DNA of 64,000 nucleotides from Sphingobium aromaticiconvertens. Lineage in GTDB: Bacteria; Pseudomonadota; Alphaproteobacteria; Sphingomonadales; Sphingomonadaceae. Location: positions 1,421,501 through 1,485,500 of the forward strand of contig NZ_JBANRJ010000001.1 of assembly GCF_037154075.1 (NCBI RefSeq), written 5' to 3'. The notes under the pieces were generated by a model. That model was not told where the DNA came from. It searched no databases and saw only the letters and a list, made by a program, of their open reading frames with translations. Position numbers and translations under genes: made by a program. This document shows positions 34,053 through 42,803 of this stretch, in pieces (within the stretch, counting starts at the first letter, position 1; each line of letters starts with the position of its first letter).

Positions 34053-34115
34053 CACCGATGCGAGTCCATGACGGAGACCATCACCTCTTGCGGCTGAGCC
34101 GGGAGGCGTCCGTAG

Positions 34116-34322
34116 CTATTCCGCCGCCTTTTTCTGGATCGTGCAGCGCACCGCCTGCTTCGCCTTCACAGCGGCTTTGCGGCATCCCTTGATCGTCTCG
34201 CGATTGTCGCGCAAGACCCTGTCGGCCGTGACTATCACCTCCCAGCTCGGCTGCGATGCGCTGACCATCAGATGCTGGCCGGCATCCCAAAGGGTGGGTT
34301 CATCCAGCACGCGCGCCGCCAT
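34116..34322 (-). CDS. Possible small hypothetical protein or fragment
   Basis: ATG 34322 (frame open to a TTG at 34355) gives 68 residues with a plausible mixed composition (TLWDAGQHLMVSASQPSWEVIVTADRVLRDN, then a Lys-rich end). I recognise no family, the ribosome site is poor, and the plus strand also has an open frame here. It could be the C-terminus of a decayed gene. Confidence 0.25.
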   Translation of the reverse strand: MAARVLDEPTLWDAGQHLMVSASQPSWEVIVTADRVLRDNRETIKGCRKAAVKAKQAVRCTIQKKAAE

Positions 34323-34479
34323 GCGCTCGGGCCATTTGCCAGCTCGCCGGTGCAAGGTGCGCGATCGGCCCCGCCAGCGGACCTAGAGTAGCAGCACCAA
34401 AAGCTTCCCGCCGCCGCTGGCTCGGCACCTCGATCGCGACATTTGGAATAGGCCTCGCCTAACTGGCCACAGTGCACCG

Positions 34480-34607
34480 CACCGCGCCCGACCGATCGTG
34501 CGCGGTGTATTGGGGGTTTGCTCGGTTTGATGACGCTGGCGATATCGGTACAAGGGTTCCTGGGGCGCGCCTTCATGCATGGCGGCCTCAACCATCTGGC
34601 ATTTTGA
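34480..34607 (+). pseudogene. C-terminal remnant of a second DUF2231 gene
   Basis: The frame ending at TGA 34605-34607 reads LLGLMTLAISVQGFLGRAFMHGGLNHLAF, nearly the same as the end of the intact protein at 25125 (LLGLMTLAISIQGFLGGTFMHGGINHLAF). Just upstream, nucleotide similarity continues (TGTATTGGG) but one extra G shifts the frame. Codon-level differences are many, so this is a relic of a diverged second copy. Confidence 0.75.
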
Positions 34608-34617
34608 AGGGGGAAAC

Positions 34618-35088
34618 ATGATTTTGGCGTTTAGGGTGGCAATGGCCACAGCACTGGCGATGCCGATCGCGGTCGCCGCCCAGCCTGCATCGCGCTTCGC
34701 GGATACGAAGGCCGTGGAGGCAGTACTGTCGCAGTACAAGGCGGCGATTGAAAAGCTCGATGCGAAAGGAACAGAGCGACTCTTCGCGGCCGACTCCCAG
34801 ATATTCGAAACGGGTGGCTCGGAGGGAACCTACGCGACATACCTCGCCCATCATCTTGGGCCAGAGCTGGCAGCCTTCAAGTCGTTTACATTTTCCGACT
34901 ACAAGGTGAAGGTTCGCTTTGAGGGTCCGGTCGCACTTGCCACCGAGACCTACCGCTATCGGATCGAGCCGAAGAACGGGGCTGTTGCCGAACGTATTGG
35001 CGTCGCAACCAGCGTCTTAACGCGCTCGGGGAGCAGCTGGAAGATCATCAGCATGCACAGTAGCGCTCGCAAGCCGAAAGGCTCCTGA
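34618..35088 (+). CDS. Exported NTF2-like (DUF4440/SnoaL) protein
   Basis: ATG 34618 (GAAGGGGGAAAC upstream) gives 156 residues with a signal peptide (ending VAA-Q). The rest fits the NTF2-like cone fold: VEAVLSQYKAAIEKLDAKGTERLFAADSQIF, a middle beta region, then RIGVATSVLTRSGSSWKIISMHSS, the usual DUF4440 ending. Such domains bind small ligands or serve as enzymes; the specific role is unknown. It directly follows the DUF2231 remnant by ten bases, suggesting the pair was once an operon in a second copper cluster. Confidence 0.8.
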   Translation: MILAFRVAMATALAMPIAVAAQPASRFADTKAVEAVLSQYKAAIEKLDAKGTERLFAADSQIFETGGSEGTYATYLAHHLGPELAAFKSFTFSDYKVKVRFEGPVALATETYRYRIEPKNGAVAERIGVATSVLTRSGSSWKIISMHSSARKPKGS

Positions 35089-35143
35089 TCGGTCAAGATC
35101 ACATTGCGCCCGGACCCAGCTTCAGGGGTCGGCAATATGGCCG

Positions 35144-35344
35144 CTACTGCTTCTTCGCTGGATTCGGCGTAGCCGACTGCGGTGTCGCATTTGTAGAATT
35201 CGTCGGGTGATCGTGCTCCGGTATGCCAGCATAATGGTTCATCTGATCCTCGGAGATGTCCGACGTTTCCTCGCTGCTGCCACAAGCCGTTACGGCCAGA
35301 GGTAACAGAAACATGGCTGTGATAATCGCCCTCGATCTTCTCAT
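35144..35344 (-). CDS. Small lipoprotein
   Basis: The 66-residue product has a clear lipoprotein signal (LPLAVTAC, lipid Cys about residue 21) and a short polar tail rich in Asn, Thr, His and Pro (NHYAGIPEHDHPTNSTN). I recognise no family. It is on the strand opposite to the NTF2-like gene. The His/Asp cluster HDH may bind metal, but that is a guess. Confidence 0.6.
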   Translation of the reverse strand: MRRSRAIITAMFLLPLAVTACGSSEETSDISEDQMNHYAGIPEHDHPTNSTNATPQSATPNPAKKQ

Positions 35345-35444
35345 AACAGAATACCCTTCGATGCCGATCTGAACCCATCATAGCTGATACGGTGGGATGC
35401 TCGTATCTGACTTCCTTACAATGATATGATCGACAAGGTTTTCG

Positions 35445-35894
35445 CTAGACTGGCATGCTCATGATGTCCTTATACGCGGAAAGCAACTTATTGCGAACTT
35501 GCAACGTCGCCTCGAACGCGATCGACGACTCCTGCCGCGCGAGCATTACCTTTGCAATATCGACCTCTTCGCCGCGTTCATAGGCAACCGTCAACTTTCC
35601 GGCGCGAGCGTTGATTTCATTGATCTTTTGAAGCTGTGTTTGCAGTGTAGAGGTAAAGCCACCTGGTTCCGCGCGCCCGGCAGCCGAGATCCCTTGGGTC
35701 GAACCTGGACCTACGACCGAGTCTGCACCGTCCGCCTTTCCAAGCACGGTATTCATCGCTGCTTCGAATTTTGCTCCCGCACCCTCGGGGCTACCAACAG
35801 AAACCGCGCTGCTTGCTACATTCCGAAGCGCCGCATTCCTGTCGAGAATGGCGCTTCGCACGGCCATGACGTCGTTGATGAAGATGCTGCTCAT
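35445..35894 (-). CDS. fliE: FliE flagellar hook-basal body protein, orphan
   Basis: ATG 35894 gives 149 residues. The C-terminal part carries the FliE pattern: FTSTLQTQLQKINEINARAGKLTVAYERGEEVDIAKVMLARQESSIAFEATLQVRNKLLSAYKDIMSMPV. FliE joins the MS ring to the rod of the flagellum. No other flagellar gene is present within the window, so the copy is isolated between a lipoprotein gene and a transposase fragment. The N-terminus is somewhat long for FliE (usually about 105 residues). Base composition is less GC-rich than its neighbours, which suggests a separate origin. It may be a captured or decaying gene. Confidence 0.8.
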   Translation of the reverse strand: MSSIFINDVMAVRSAILDRNAALRNVASSAVSVGSPEGAGAKFEAAMNTVLGKADGADSVVGPGSTQGISAAGRAEPGGFTSTLQTQLQKINEINARAGKLTVAYERGEEVDIAKVMLARQESSIAFEATLQVRNKLLSAYKDIMSMPV

Positions 35895-36190
35895 GTTCAC
35901 CCCGGTGCGACCTCTAGCATAGCTGCATGATCGCATCGCAAGCGTTAGAGGATGGTTAACGACGCTTAGGAATGATTTCTTCATCGTAAAGCCAGGCGTC
36001 GATCGTTATCGGATTTGCCCAAGCCTGCCAGATGACGCGCGACCAGATGATCCAATCATTGGCACTTGGCCCAGTCGGCCCCAAGCTGCGATTTTGGCCA
36101 AGTCGGAGAACGTTTTGGGAACGTGGCATTCGGTATTGACGATGGAAATCATAGAAGAGGACAGTTCGCTCCATCATAGGGAGTGGGTTG

Positions 36191-37506
36191 ATGGATCGGA
36201 GTATTCCGGGCGGGGATTTGATCGGACGATGGAGCCTGAGCTTTGCCGATATTGATTTTGTAAATTCGAAGCCGGCCCTGACGCGCCTTGGCCTCGCCGC
36301 ACAGCTGAAATTCTTCGCTTCCCTGGGGTTTTTCGCGATCGATCCCGGCTCAATCCCTACCGATGGCCTCTCGTATCTGGCCGAGCAACTCGGTGTCGAG
36401 GCTGGCGAGATAGCCGGTTATGACTTTTCCAGTCGGACAGCACGACGGCATTGTGCGGAGATCCTGATCCATCTTGGATATCACCGCATGAAGCGGGTGG
36501 ATCGCGCGCAATTGACGGAATGGATTGCTGGCGAGCTGTGCCCGGGCGGCCAGTCGATCAATGCCATGCTTGAGCATGTTTTCCTGTGGTGCCGGGACCG
36601 GCGTATTTATGGGCCGTCGCGCAAGGAGCTTGAACGTGTCGTTCGCTCACAACGGCAAGATTATCTGGACACCTGGCTGATCGGAGCCAGTGATCGGCTT
36701 TCGTCAGATGCGGTGGCGTTATTGGAAGCCTCGCTTGCCGATCCGGACAGCTCGACCGGATTCAACAGGATGAAGGGTGACGCCGGACAGGCAACGCTCG
36801 ACAACATTCTCGACGTGACCGAGAAACTCGCCTTTATCCAGAGACTTGATCTTCCCCATGATCTCCTGACGGCTACGGGCAAGCCATGGGTCGATCAGAT
36901 TGTTCGCCGCGTTGCCGGTGAAAAGGCCTCGGAGATGCGCCGGCATGCGCCGGCGCGACAGCTCGGCCTTTATGCGATTTATCTAATGTCGCGGGAGGCG
37001 CAACTCACTGACGCGATGATCGACCTGCTGATCGAAACCGTTCACAAGATCGGAACGCGCTCGAAACGCAAGGTGGTGGGCGATATCGCGAAAGACATCG
37101 AGCGGGTCTATGGAAAGGAGCGCCTGCTGGTCGAGATCGCCAGCGCCTCGATCAATGAACCATCGGGGCGCATCTGCGATGTCATTTTCCCGATCGCCGG
37201 TAAGGCCAAGCTGGCGGCGATCGTCAAGGAGAGCCATGCGAAGGGCGCTCTGGACCGGCGCATCTACAAGGTGATGCGTGGTTCCTGGGCCAATCATTAC
37301 CGGCGCATGCTGCCAAGCCTGCTTTCCGTACTTGAGTTCCGGTCGAACAACGCGGTGTGGCGGCCGGTCCTGGCGGCCCTCGACTGGATCAGGAGCAAGG
37401 TGGATGGCGGATGCCGCTTCGTGCCATTGCAGGATGTTCCGATCGATGAGGTGATTCCAGCGCGATGGCGCAGTTCCGTCATTGATGACGATGGGCGGGT
37501 AAACCG
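36191..37506 (+). pseudogene. Tn3-family transposase, N-terminal part only
   Basis: About 439 residues match the N-terminal DUF4158 and central helical parts of a Tn3-family TnpA (LSFADIDFVNSKPALTRLGLAAQLKFF, YLAEQLGVEAGEIAGYD, then the PARWRSSVIDDDGRVNR segment that normally precedes the catalytic domain). TnpA proteins have about 1000 residues; the DDE domain is gone. At about 37507 the sequence switches to FTR1 and the frame runs out of place to a stop at 37552. ATG 36191 has GGGAG upstream. The transposon cannot move itself. Confidence 0.85.
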
Positions 37507-38133
37507 GTGGCCACCTATGCAATCGGGATCAGCGGCGCGAGCCGAGAGCTGACGGAGGGGTTCGGTTCGCTATTTGCAGCAGTGGTCCTGCTCTCGGTCG
37601 GGATATGGATGCACGGCAAGGCACAAGCCGATCAATGGCAACGCTACATCAGAGAAAAGATGGCGCGCGCGCTGTCGGGCCGCTCCGCCTGGTTCCTCTT
37701 TGGGCTGGCCTTCGTGGTGGTTTATCGTGAGGTGTTTGAAACGATCCTGTTCTACGCGGCGCTGTGGACGCAGGGGAATGGCAGCGCGCTGCTCGCCGGG
37801 GCAGGATCAGCGGTCGCGATCCTCGCCGTGATCGCCTGGGCCATGCTCCGCTACAGCCGCCAGCTCCCGATTGCTAAGGTTTTCGCTTACAGTTCGTGGC
37901 TGATGGCGGGGCTGACAGTGGTTCTTGCTGGCAAAGGCGTGGGGGCACTGCAAGAGGCCGGAATCATCGGCATAGCGCCGATCGCCAACGGCCCCCGACT
38001 TTCCATGCTAGGCATATTTCCCACTTGGCAATCCATCATAGCCCAGCTTCTCATGGTGTTGGCAATTGCCACGGGCTTCTCGTTCAATCGTCGCAAGCGA
38101 GATAAGACCGTCGATCTTGCGCCATCTGCGTAA
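37507..38133 (+). pseudogene. Second FTR1 iron permease, C-terminal fragment fused to transposase DNA
   Basis: From the codons for VATYAIGISGAS onward this matches residues about 440-645 of the FTR1 protein at 32115, including the second iron motif YREVFETILFY. The haem and first REGLE motif are absent. GTG 37507 could serve as a start, giving 208 residues, but the fold would be incomplete. Third-position differences from the full copy are frequent (I estimate some 15-20 percent of bases), so it derives from a diverged relative. It is probably not functional. Confidence 0.8.
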
Positions 38134-38166
38134 GGCAGGGTGCTCCGTAAAGACCGAATTTTCTAC

Positions 38167-38197
38167 TTGCTTCTATAGTTACTGTAGATTGTAGGAA
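38167..38197 (+). promoter_or_regulatory. MerR-type promoter with CTATAG-TTA-CTGTAG dyad
   Basis: TTGCTT (38167-38172), a 19-base spacer, then TAGGAA (38192-38197). The spacer contains CTATAG-TTA-CTGTAG (38173-38187), similar to the CadR/PbrR operator core. The over-long 19-base spacer is typical for MerR activators. It stands just before the CDF gene; no merR gene is adjacent. Confidence 0.6.
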
Positions 38198-38203
38198 TAG
38201 CGT

Positions 38204-38836
38204 ATGAGTGAAATCCAAACCCCCTCATGCGGCTGTACCGGCGATACGAAGCGGGCGGAGCGCGACCCCGCGTATCGCCGTGCTCTGTGGATCGTCATCC
38301 TGCTCAACCTTGGTTTCGGTCTGGTCGAGATCGTCGGCGGGTTTATTGCTGATAGCCAGGCGCTCAAGGCGGATGCGCTCGACTTTATCGGCGATGGGAC
38401 CATTTCCCTGTTCGGCCTTATCGCCTTGGGCTGGACTGCTCACGCGAGATCGAGAATCGCCCTCGCACAGGGCCTTTTCCTCGGAGCGCTGGGTCTGGGT
38501 GTTATCGGATTTGCCATGTGGCGTTCGATGAACGCTGTCGCGCCTGAAGCCGATCTAATGGGCGGGATCGGGGTGGTAGCGCTGATAATCAATGTAAGCG
38601 CCGCTCTTGTCCTCTCTCGTTTTCGTGAAGGTGACGCCAATGTCCGCGCGATCTGGCTGTTCAGCCGCAACGATGCTCTGGCAAATATCGCCGTGATCGC
38701 TGCGGCAGGGCTGGTCGCCTGGACTGGACAAGCATGGCCTGACCTTGCTGTCGCTGGTATTATTGCGCTGCTATTCCTGCATTCGGCATGGGAAATCACG
38801 CGGGGAGCCATGGCCGAGATGAACAATCGCCCATAA
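38204..38836 (+). CDS. CDF-type cation transporter (short form)
   Basis: The 210-residue protein begins with CGCTGD-like Cys-containing sequence (PSCGCTGDTK) and then has six membrane helices of the cation diffusion facilitator family (ADSQALKADALDFIGDG, with the paired Asp zinc site; SRNDALANIAVIAAAG, second pair). The C-terminal cytoplasmic domain is missing, as in many short sphingomonad CDF proteins. It should export Zn, Co, Cd or a similar metal. It has a MerR-type promoter. Two more CDF genes lie at 45800 and 54205; all three are of the same short type. Confidence 0.88.
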   Translation: MSEIQTPSCGCTGDTKRAERDPAYRRALWIVILLNLGFGLVEIVGGFIADSQALKADALDFIGDGTISLFGLIALGWTAHARSRIALAQGLFLGALGLGVIGFAMWRSMNAVAPEADLMGGIGVVALIINVSAALVLSRFREGDANVRAIWLFSRNDALANIAVIAAAGLVAWTGQAWPDLAVAGIIALLFLHSAWEITRGAMAEMNNRP

Positions 38837-38969
38837 CGGTCGATAATGCGCGGGTTGCCGATGCGGCGCTCTCGCTTTCACTACCCGACGCAGGAGGAGA
38901 GCGGACCAGCTCTGCACCACTTGCGAACTAACTCACGGTGCTACCGCTAAACGGCAATTGCACTCAAAA

Positions 38970-38993
38970 ATATATCCATTATGCTGGATATAT
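38970..38993 (+). promoter_or_regulatory. ArsR operator, perfect 8-8-8 dyad over the arsR start
   Basis: ATATATCC and GGATATAT flank eight bases. The right arm reaches the first bases of the arsR start codon at 38992, so bound ArsR would block its own expression and the operon. The region is AT-rich against a GC-rich background. Confidence 0.8.
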
Positions 38994-39324
38994 GGAAAAT
39001 GAGTTGGCAATCACCGCTTTGAGCGCCTTGGCACAAGGGACGCAGCTCGACACCTTCCGGCTACTGGTGCGGCATGAACCCGATGGCCTGGCTGCGGGAG
39101 AAATCGCGCGCCAGCTCGATGTGCCGCAAAACACCATGTCGGCGCATCTTGGTATTCTCACCCGGGCAGGCCTGGTGCGTTCCGAACGCCATAGCCGATC
39201 GATTATCTACCGCGCCGATCTTGACGGGCTGCGGGCGCTGACCCTGTTTCTCCTCAAGGATTGCTGCGGCGGCAACGCGCAAGTGTGCGCGCCGCTGATC
39301 GCTGAACTCTCACCTTGCTGCTGA
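38992..39324 (+). CDS. arsR: ArsR-family arsenic repressor
   Basis: The 110-residue protein has the ArsR/SmtB winged helix (DGLAAGEIARQLDVPQNTMSAHLGILTRAGLVRSERHSRSIIYRAD) and a C-terminal Cys set (KDCCGGNAQVC) used by alphaproteobacterial ArsR proteins to bind As(III); a final CC follows. It represses the operon until arsenite or antimonite binds. The start overlaps a perfect dyad operator. It is the first gene in a tightly packed six-gene arsenic operon. Confidence 0.93.
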   Translation: MENELAITALSALAQGTQLDTFRLLVRHEPDGLAAGEIARQLDVPQNTMSAHLGILTRAGLVRSERHSRSIIYRADLDGLRALTLFLLKDCCGGNAQVCAPLIAELSPCC

Positions 39325-39335
39325 AAGGATGCCCC

Positions 39336-39764
39336 GTGGCCATCGACATCGTCATCTATCACAATTCCGAATGCGGCACATCGCGCAACGCGCTCGCCAT
39401 GATCCGCAACGCGGGCATCGAACCGCATGTGATCGAATATCTTAAGACGCCGCCTACGCGAGCCTTGCTGGTCGAACTGGTTGGCCGCGCCGGCATGACC
39501 CCGCGCGATCTCCTGCGCGAAAAGGGTACGCCTTTTGGCGAGTTGGGCCTTGCCGACCCGGCACTGTCCGACGAACAGCTCGTGGACGCGATGATGGCGC
39601 ATCCAATCCTTATCAACCGGCCCCTCGTTGTGTCGCCGCTGGGTGTGAAACTGTGCCGTCCTTCCGAAGCGGTGCTTGATCTGCTGCCGACAGGCCAGCT
39701 TGGCGCATTCGCGAAAGAAGATGGCGAACAGGTCGTGGATGGCACAGGCCAGCGTATCGCCTGA
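39336..39764 (+). CDS. arsC: Arsenate reductase, glutaredoxin type
   Basis: GTG 39336 (GAAAGGATG upstream) gives 142 residues. The active Cys is in [12 protein letters not shown] (about residue 12) and the conserved [10 protein letters not shown] with basic residue follows; this is the ArsC of the glutathione/glutaredoxin class. It reduces arsenate to arsenite in the cytosol for export by ArsB. An upstream TTG at 39315 is in frame but less suitable. The stop overlaps the arsB start (TGATG). Confidence 0.94.
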   Translation: MAIDIVIYHNSECGTSRNALAMIRNAGIEPHVIEYLKTPPTRALLVELVGRAGMTPRDLLREKGTPFGELGLADPALSDEQLVDAMMAHPILINRPLVVSPLGVKLCRPSEAVLDLLPTGQLGAFAKEDGEQVVDGTGQRIA

Positions 39765-41050
39765 TGCTGCCAGCAATTCTGATCTTCATCGCCACGATTG
39801 CGCTCGTCATCTGGCAACCCAAGGGCCTCGGCATCGGGTGGAGCGCCATGGGCGGGGCGATCGTAGCGCTGCTTGCCGGCGTTGTGTCGCTGTCCGACGT
39901 GCCTGTGGTTTGGGACATTGTCTGGAACGCGACGGGGGCATTCGTCTCGATCATCGTCATCAGCCTGCTGCTCGATGAGGCGGGATTTTTCGAATGGGCG
40001 GCGCTTCACGTCGCTCGCTGGGGCAAGGGCAACGGTCGTGCCCTGTTCGCCCTCATCGTGCTGCTCGGCGCGGCGGTATCGTCCCTGTTCGCCAATGATG
40101 GCGCGGCCTTGATCCTCACCCCCATCGTCATCGCGATGCTGCGCGCGCTGGGCTATGGCGACAAGGCGACGCTGGCGTTCGTAATGGCCGCAGGCTTCAT
40201 CGCGGACACCGCCAGCCTCCCGCTTGTGGTCTCGAATCTCGTCAACATCGTGTCGACCGACTTCTTCAAGCTCGGCTTTGGCGAATATGCGAGCGTGATG
40301 GTGCCGGTGGATCTGGCCGCGATCGCCGCCACGCTCGGCGCGCTGATGGTGTTCTTCCGGCGCGACATACCGACAGACTATGATGTTGCCGCGCTGCGCG
40401 CGCCGCGCGCGGCGATCCGGGACGCCGCAACCTTTCGCGCCGGTTGGGTCGTCCTCGTGCTTCTTCTCGTGGGCTTCTTCCTGCTTGATCCGCTGGGCGT
40501 GCCTGTCAGCGCGGTTGCCGCTGCCGGCGCGATCCTGCTGCTCGCAATTGCGGGGAGGGGGCATGTCATCGAGACCCGCAAGGTGCTGCGCGGCGCGCCT
40601 TGGCAGGTCGTCATCTTTTCGCTTGGCATGTATCTCGTCGTCTATGGCCTGCGAAATGCAGGACTGACCGACCACCTCGCTGCGCTGCTCGATCGGACCG
40701 CGCAGGGCGGGGTGTGGGGTGCCGCTCTGGGAACCGGCGTGATCGCTGCCATCCTGTCATCCGTCATGAACAACATGCCGACGGTTCTGGTGGGCGCGCT
40801 GTCGATCGACGCCACGCACGCCACAGGAGCGGTGAGGGAAGCGATGATCTACGCCAATGTGATCGGCTGTGATCTTGGTCCCAAGATCACACCCATCGGA
40901 TCGCTTGCCACCCTGCTGTGGCTTCATGTCCTCGGACAAAAAGGCATTCGCATCGGTTGGGGCTATTACTTCAAGGTCGGCGTAACGCTGACGGTTCCGG
41001 TGTTACTGGTGACCCTCGTAGCTCTCGCAATCAGGATCAGCATGGTATGA
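39764..41050 (+). CDS. arsB: ArsB arsenite efflux pump
   Basis: The 428-residue protein has about 12 membrane helices and belongs to the ArsB/NhaD superfamily ([41 protein letters not shown], and near the end [16 protein letters not shown] with [19 protein letters not shown]). It exports arsenite or antimonite across the inner membrane. It overlaps arsC by one base and ynfA by four. No arsA gene is present, so it acts as a secondary carrier. Confidence 0.95.
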   Translation: MLPAILIFIATIALVIWQPKGLGIGWSAMGGAIVALLAGVVSLSDVPVVWDIVWNATGAFVSIIVISLLLDEAGFFEWAALHVARWGKGNGRALFALIVLLGAAVSSLFANDGAALILTPIVIAMLRALGYGDKATLAFVMAAGFIADTASLPLVVSNLVNIVSTDFFKLGFGEYASVMVPVDLAAIAATLGALMVFFRRDIPTDYDVAALRAPRAAIRDAATFRAGWVVLVLLLVGFFLLDPLGVPVSAVAAAGAILLLAIAGRGHVIETRKVLRGAPWQVVIFSLGMYLVVYGLRNAGLTDHLAALLDRTAQGGVWGAALGTGVIAAILSSVMNNMPTVLVGALSIDATHATGAVREAMIYANVIGCDLGPKITPIGSLATLLWLHVLGQKGIRIGWGYYFKVGVTLTVPVLLVTLVALAIRISMV

Positions 41051-41370
41051 CGGCGCTCGTTTATCTTGGCGCAGCAATCGCAGAAATCGCCGGCTGCTTT
41101 GCTTTTTGGGCATGGCTCCGACTGGATAAGTCCCCCCTATGGCTAGCGCCGGGTGTCGCGTCGCTAATGCTGTTCGCATGGCTTCTGACCCGCGTGGACA
41201 GTGACGCAGCGGGTCGAGCCTACGCTGCATATGGCGGCATCTACATTTGTGCATCCCTCGCGTGGCTATGGGCTGTGGAAGGCGTACGCCCAGACCGTTG
41301 GGACGTTGGCGGGGCCGCCCTTTGCCTCATTGGCACCTGTGTAATCCTATTAGGACCAAGGACCGCCTGA
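41047..41370 (+). CDS. YnfA-type UPF0060 small membrane protein
   Basis: The 107-residue protein has four helices and the UPF0060 pattern ([62 protein letters not shown]). Members resemble small multidrug-resistance proteins. Here it is locked in the arsenic operon by overlaps on both ends, so a role in arsenical export is plausible. Confidence 0.9.
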   Translation: MTALVYLGAAIAEIAGCFAFWAWLRLDKSPLWLAPGVASLMLFAWLLTRVDSDAAGRAYAAYGGIYICASLAWLWAVEGVRPDRWDVGGAALCLIGTCVILLGPRTA

Positions 41371-42125
41371 TGCCTCTTCGCGATCTCTATGAGGCCGACC
41401 ATCTCCCGGCGCTCGACCCGGCCTATGTCCGCCAGCGCCCCGCCCTGGGGTTGGGCGCGCTCGATCCTGCGCCGCGCATTCTGCTGCTCTATGGCAGTTT
41501 GCGCGAGCGATCCTTCTCGCGTCTCGCCGCGGAGGAAGCCGCGCGGCTTCTACGCCTGTTTGGCGCGGAAACCCGCATCTTCGACCCATCGACACTGCCG
41601 CTGCCCGACCAGGTGGCGGGAGACGATCACCCCGCCGTCCACGAACTGCGTGAACTGGCACTGTGGTCGGAGGGTCAGGTGTGGTGCAGCCCGGAGCGGC
41701 ACGGCCAGATCACGGGCATCATGAAGGCGCAGATCGATCATCTGCCGCTGGAGATGAGGGGGATGCGGCCGACGCAGGGTCGCACGCTGGCGGTCATGCA
41801 GGTGTCCGGCGGCTCGCAGTCGTTCAATGCCGTCAACTCGCTTCGCCTCCTCGGTCGCTGGATGCGGATGTTCACCATCCCCAATCAGTCCTCCGTGGCG
41901 ATGGCCTACAAGGAGTTCGACGAGGCGGGCCGCATGAAAGCGTCCAGCTACTATGATCGCATCGTCGACGTCATGGAGGAACTGGTGCGCTTCACCGTCC
42001 TGCTGCGCCCGCACGCGGACCAGCTCGTTGATCGCTATTCAGAGCGTCGATCATCGGGCGTGCCCGTTGATCCGGCTACGGATCTGTCGAGCATCGCTAT
42101 CGCGGCGCAAGGCCAGCATCCTTGA
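41370..42125 (+). CDS. arsH: ArsH organoarsenical oxidoreductase
   Basis: The 251-residue flavodoxin-like protein shows the ArsH signatures: [22 protein letters not shown] (FMN loop), [24 protein letters not shown] and [33 protein letters not shown]. ArsH oxidises trivalent methyl or aromatic arsenicals using NADPH and FMN. It overlaps ynfA by one base and the next gene by four. Confidence 0.95.
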   Translation: MPLRDLYEADHLPALDPAYVRQRPALGLGALDPAPRILLLYGSLRERSFSRLAAEEAARLLRLFGAETRIFDPSTLPLPDQVAGDDHPAVHELRELALWSEGQVWCSPERHGQITGIMKAQIDHLPLEMRGMRPTQGRTLAVMQVSGGSQSFNAVNSLRLLGRWMRMFTIPNQSSVAMAYKEFDEAGRMKASSYYDRIVDVMEELVRFTVLLRPHADQLVDRYSERRSSGVPVDPATDLSSIAIAAQGQHP

Positions 42126-42616
42126 TCGTTACTTTGATCCGTTCGGCCATGACAGGCGACGCTTGCGCCATACAGGCGATTTACGCGCCTGTGGTCGAGC
42201 ATACCGCCATTTCCTTTGAGGAAGCGCCGCCAAGCGTGGTCGAAATGGCGGCACGGATCGAGGCCACCTTGCAGGATTATCCCTACCTGGTGGCAGAGCA
42301 GGGCGGCGAGGTCGTAGGCTATGCCTACGCCAGCCAGCACCGCACTCGCGCGGCCTATCGCACCTCCGTCGATGTGACAGTCTACATTGCCGACGGGGTA
42401 AGGCGGACCGGGGTCGGGCGTGCCCTTTATGGCCACTTGCTACCTGACCTTGCCGGACGTGGTTTTCACGCAGCGTTCGCCGGCATCGCATTACCCAACA
42501 AGGGCAGCATTGCTCTGCACGAGAGCATGGGTTTCACACCACTCGGGATCTACCGTGATGTGGGCCGCAAATTTGGAAAGTGGCACGACGTAGGCTGGTG
42601 GCAACGGCTGCTGTGA
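42122..42616 (+). CDS. GNAT acetyltransferase, ArsN1-like
   Basis: TTG 42122 gives 164 residues. It matches phosphinothricin/arsinothricin N-acetyltransferases: [50 protein letters not shown], the acetyl-CoA loop [14 protein letters not shown], and [25 protein letters not shown]. Its place as the last gene of the arsenic operon favours the ArsN1 role (protection against arsinothricin). The start overlaps arsH by four bases (TTGA). Confidence 0.88.
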   Translation: MIVTLIRSAMTGDACAIQAIYAPVVEHTAISFEEAPPSVVEMAARIEATLQDYPYLVAEQGGEVVGYAYASQHRTRAAYRTSVDVTVYIADGVRRTGVGRALYGHLLPDLAGRGFHAAFAGIALPNKGSIALHESMGFTPLGIYRDVGRKFGKWHDVGWWQRLL

Positions 42617-42644
42617 AAAGGGCCTGACTGGGTTCATAGTCGCC

Positions 42645-42670
42645 CGCCGCGCGGCCTTGGTCGCGCGGCG
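42645..42670. terminator. GC-rich hairpin between convergent arsenic operon and ParB gene
   Basis: CGCCGCGCG pairs with CGCGCGGCG around an 8-base loop. It lies between genes that converge. No U run is present, so it is only a candidate terminator. Confidence 0.45.
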
Positions 42671-42803
42671 CCGGGCAGGTCCGCCAGGACCGGCGAGCGC
42701 GCCCGTCATGCTGTGGCATGGCGAGCGCGCCGGGGCGACGGGCGCGCCGCACTGGATCTTGGTATGGAGAGACGGGGGCCGGTTCGCACCAGCCCCCGCT
42801 CGG

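Larger units (their letters stand above)
34053..34617. other. Scar region with fragments
   Basis: Some 565 bases hold no complete gene. The left part may encode a short minus-strand protein (34116-34322), and the right part carries the frameshifted end of a DUF2231 gene (34480-34607). I see no transposon ends that I can name. Confidence 0.4.

Noticed and set aside
35956..36177. 73-codon minus-strand frame upstream of the transposase fragment
   Set aside because: No family, no ribosome site; the region is more likely the left flank of the transposon.
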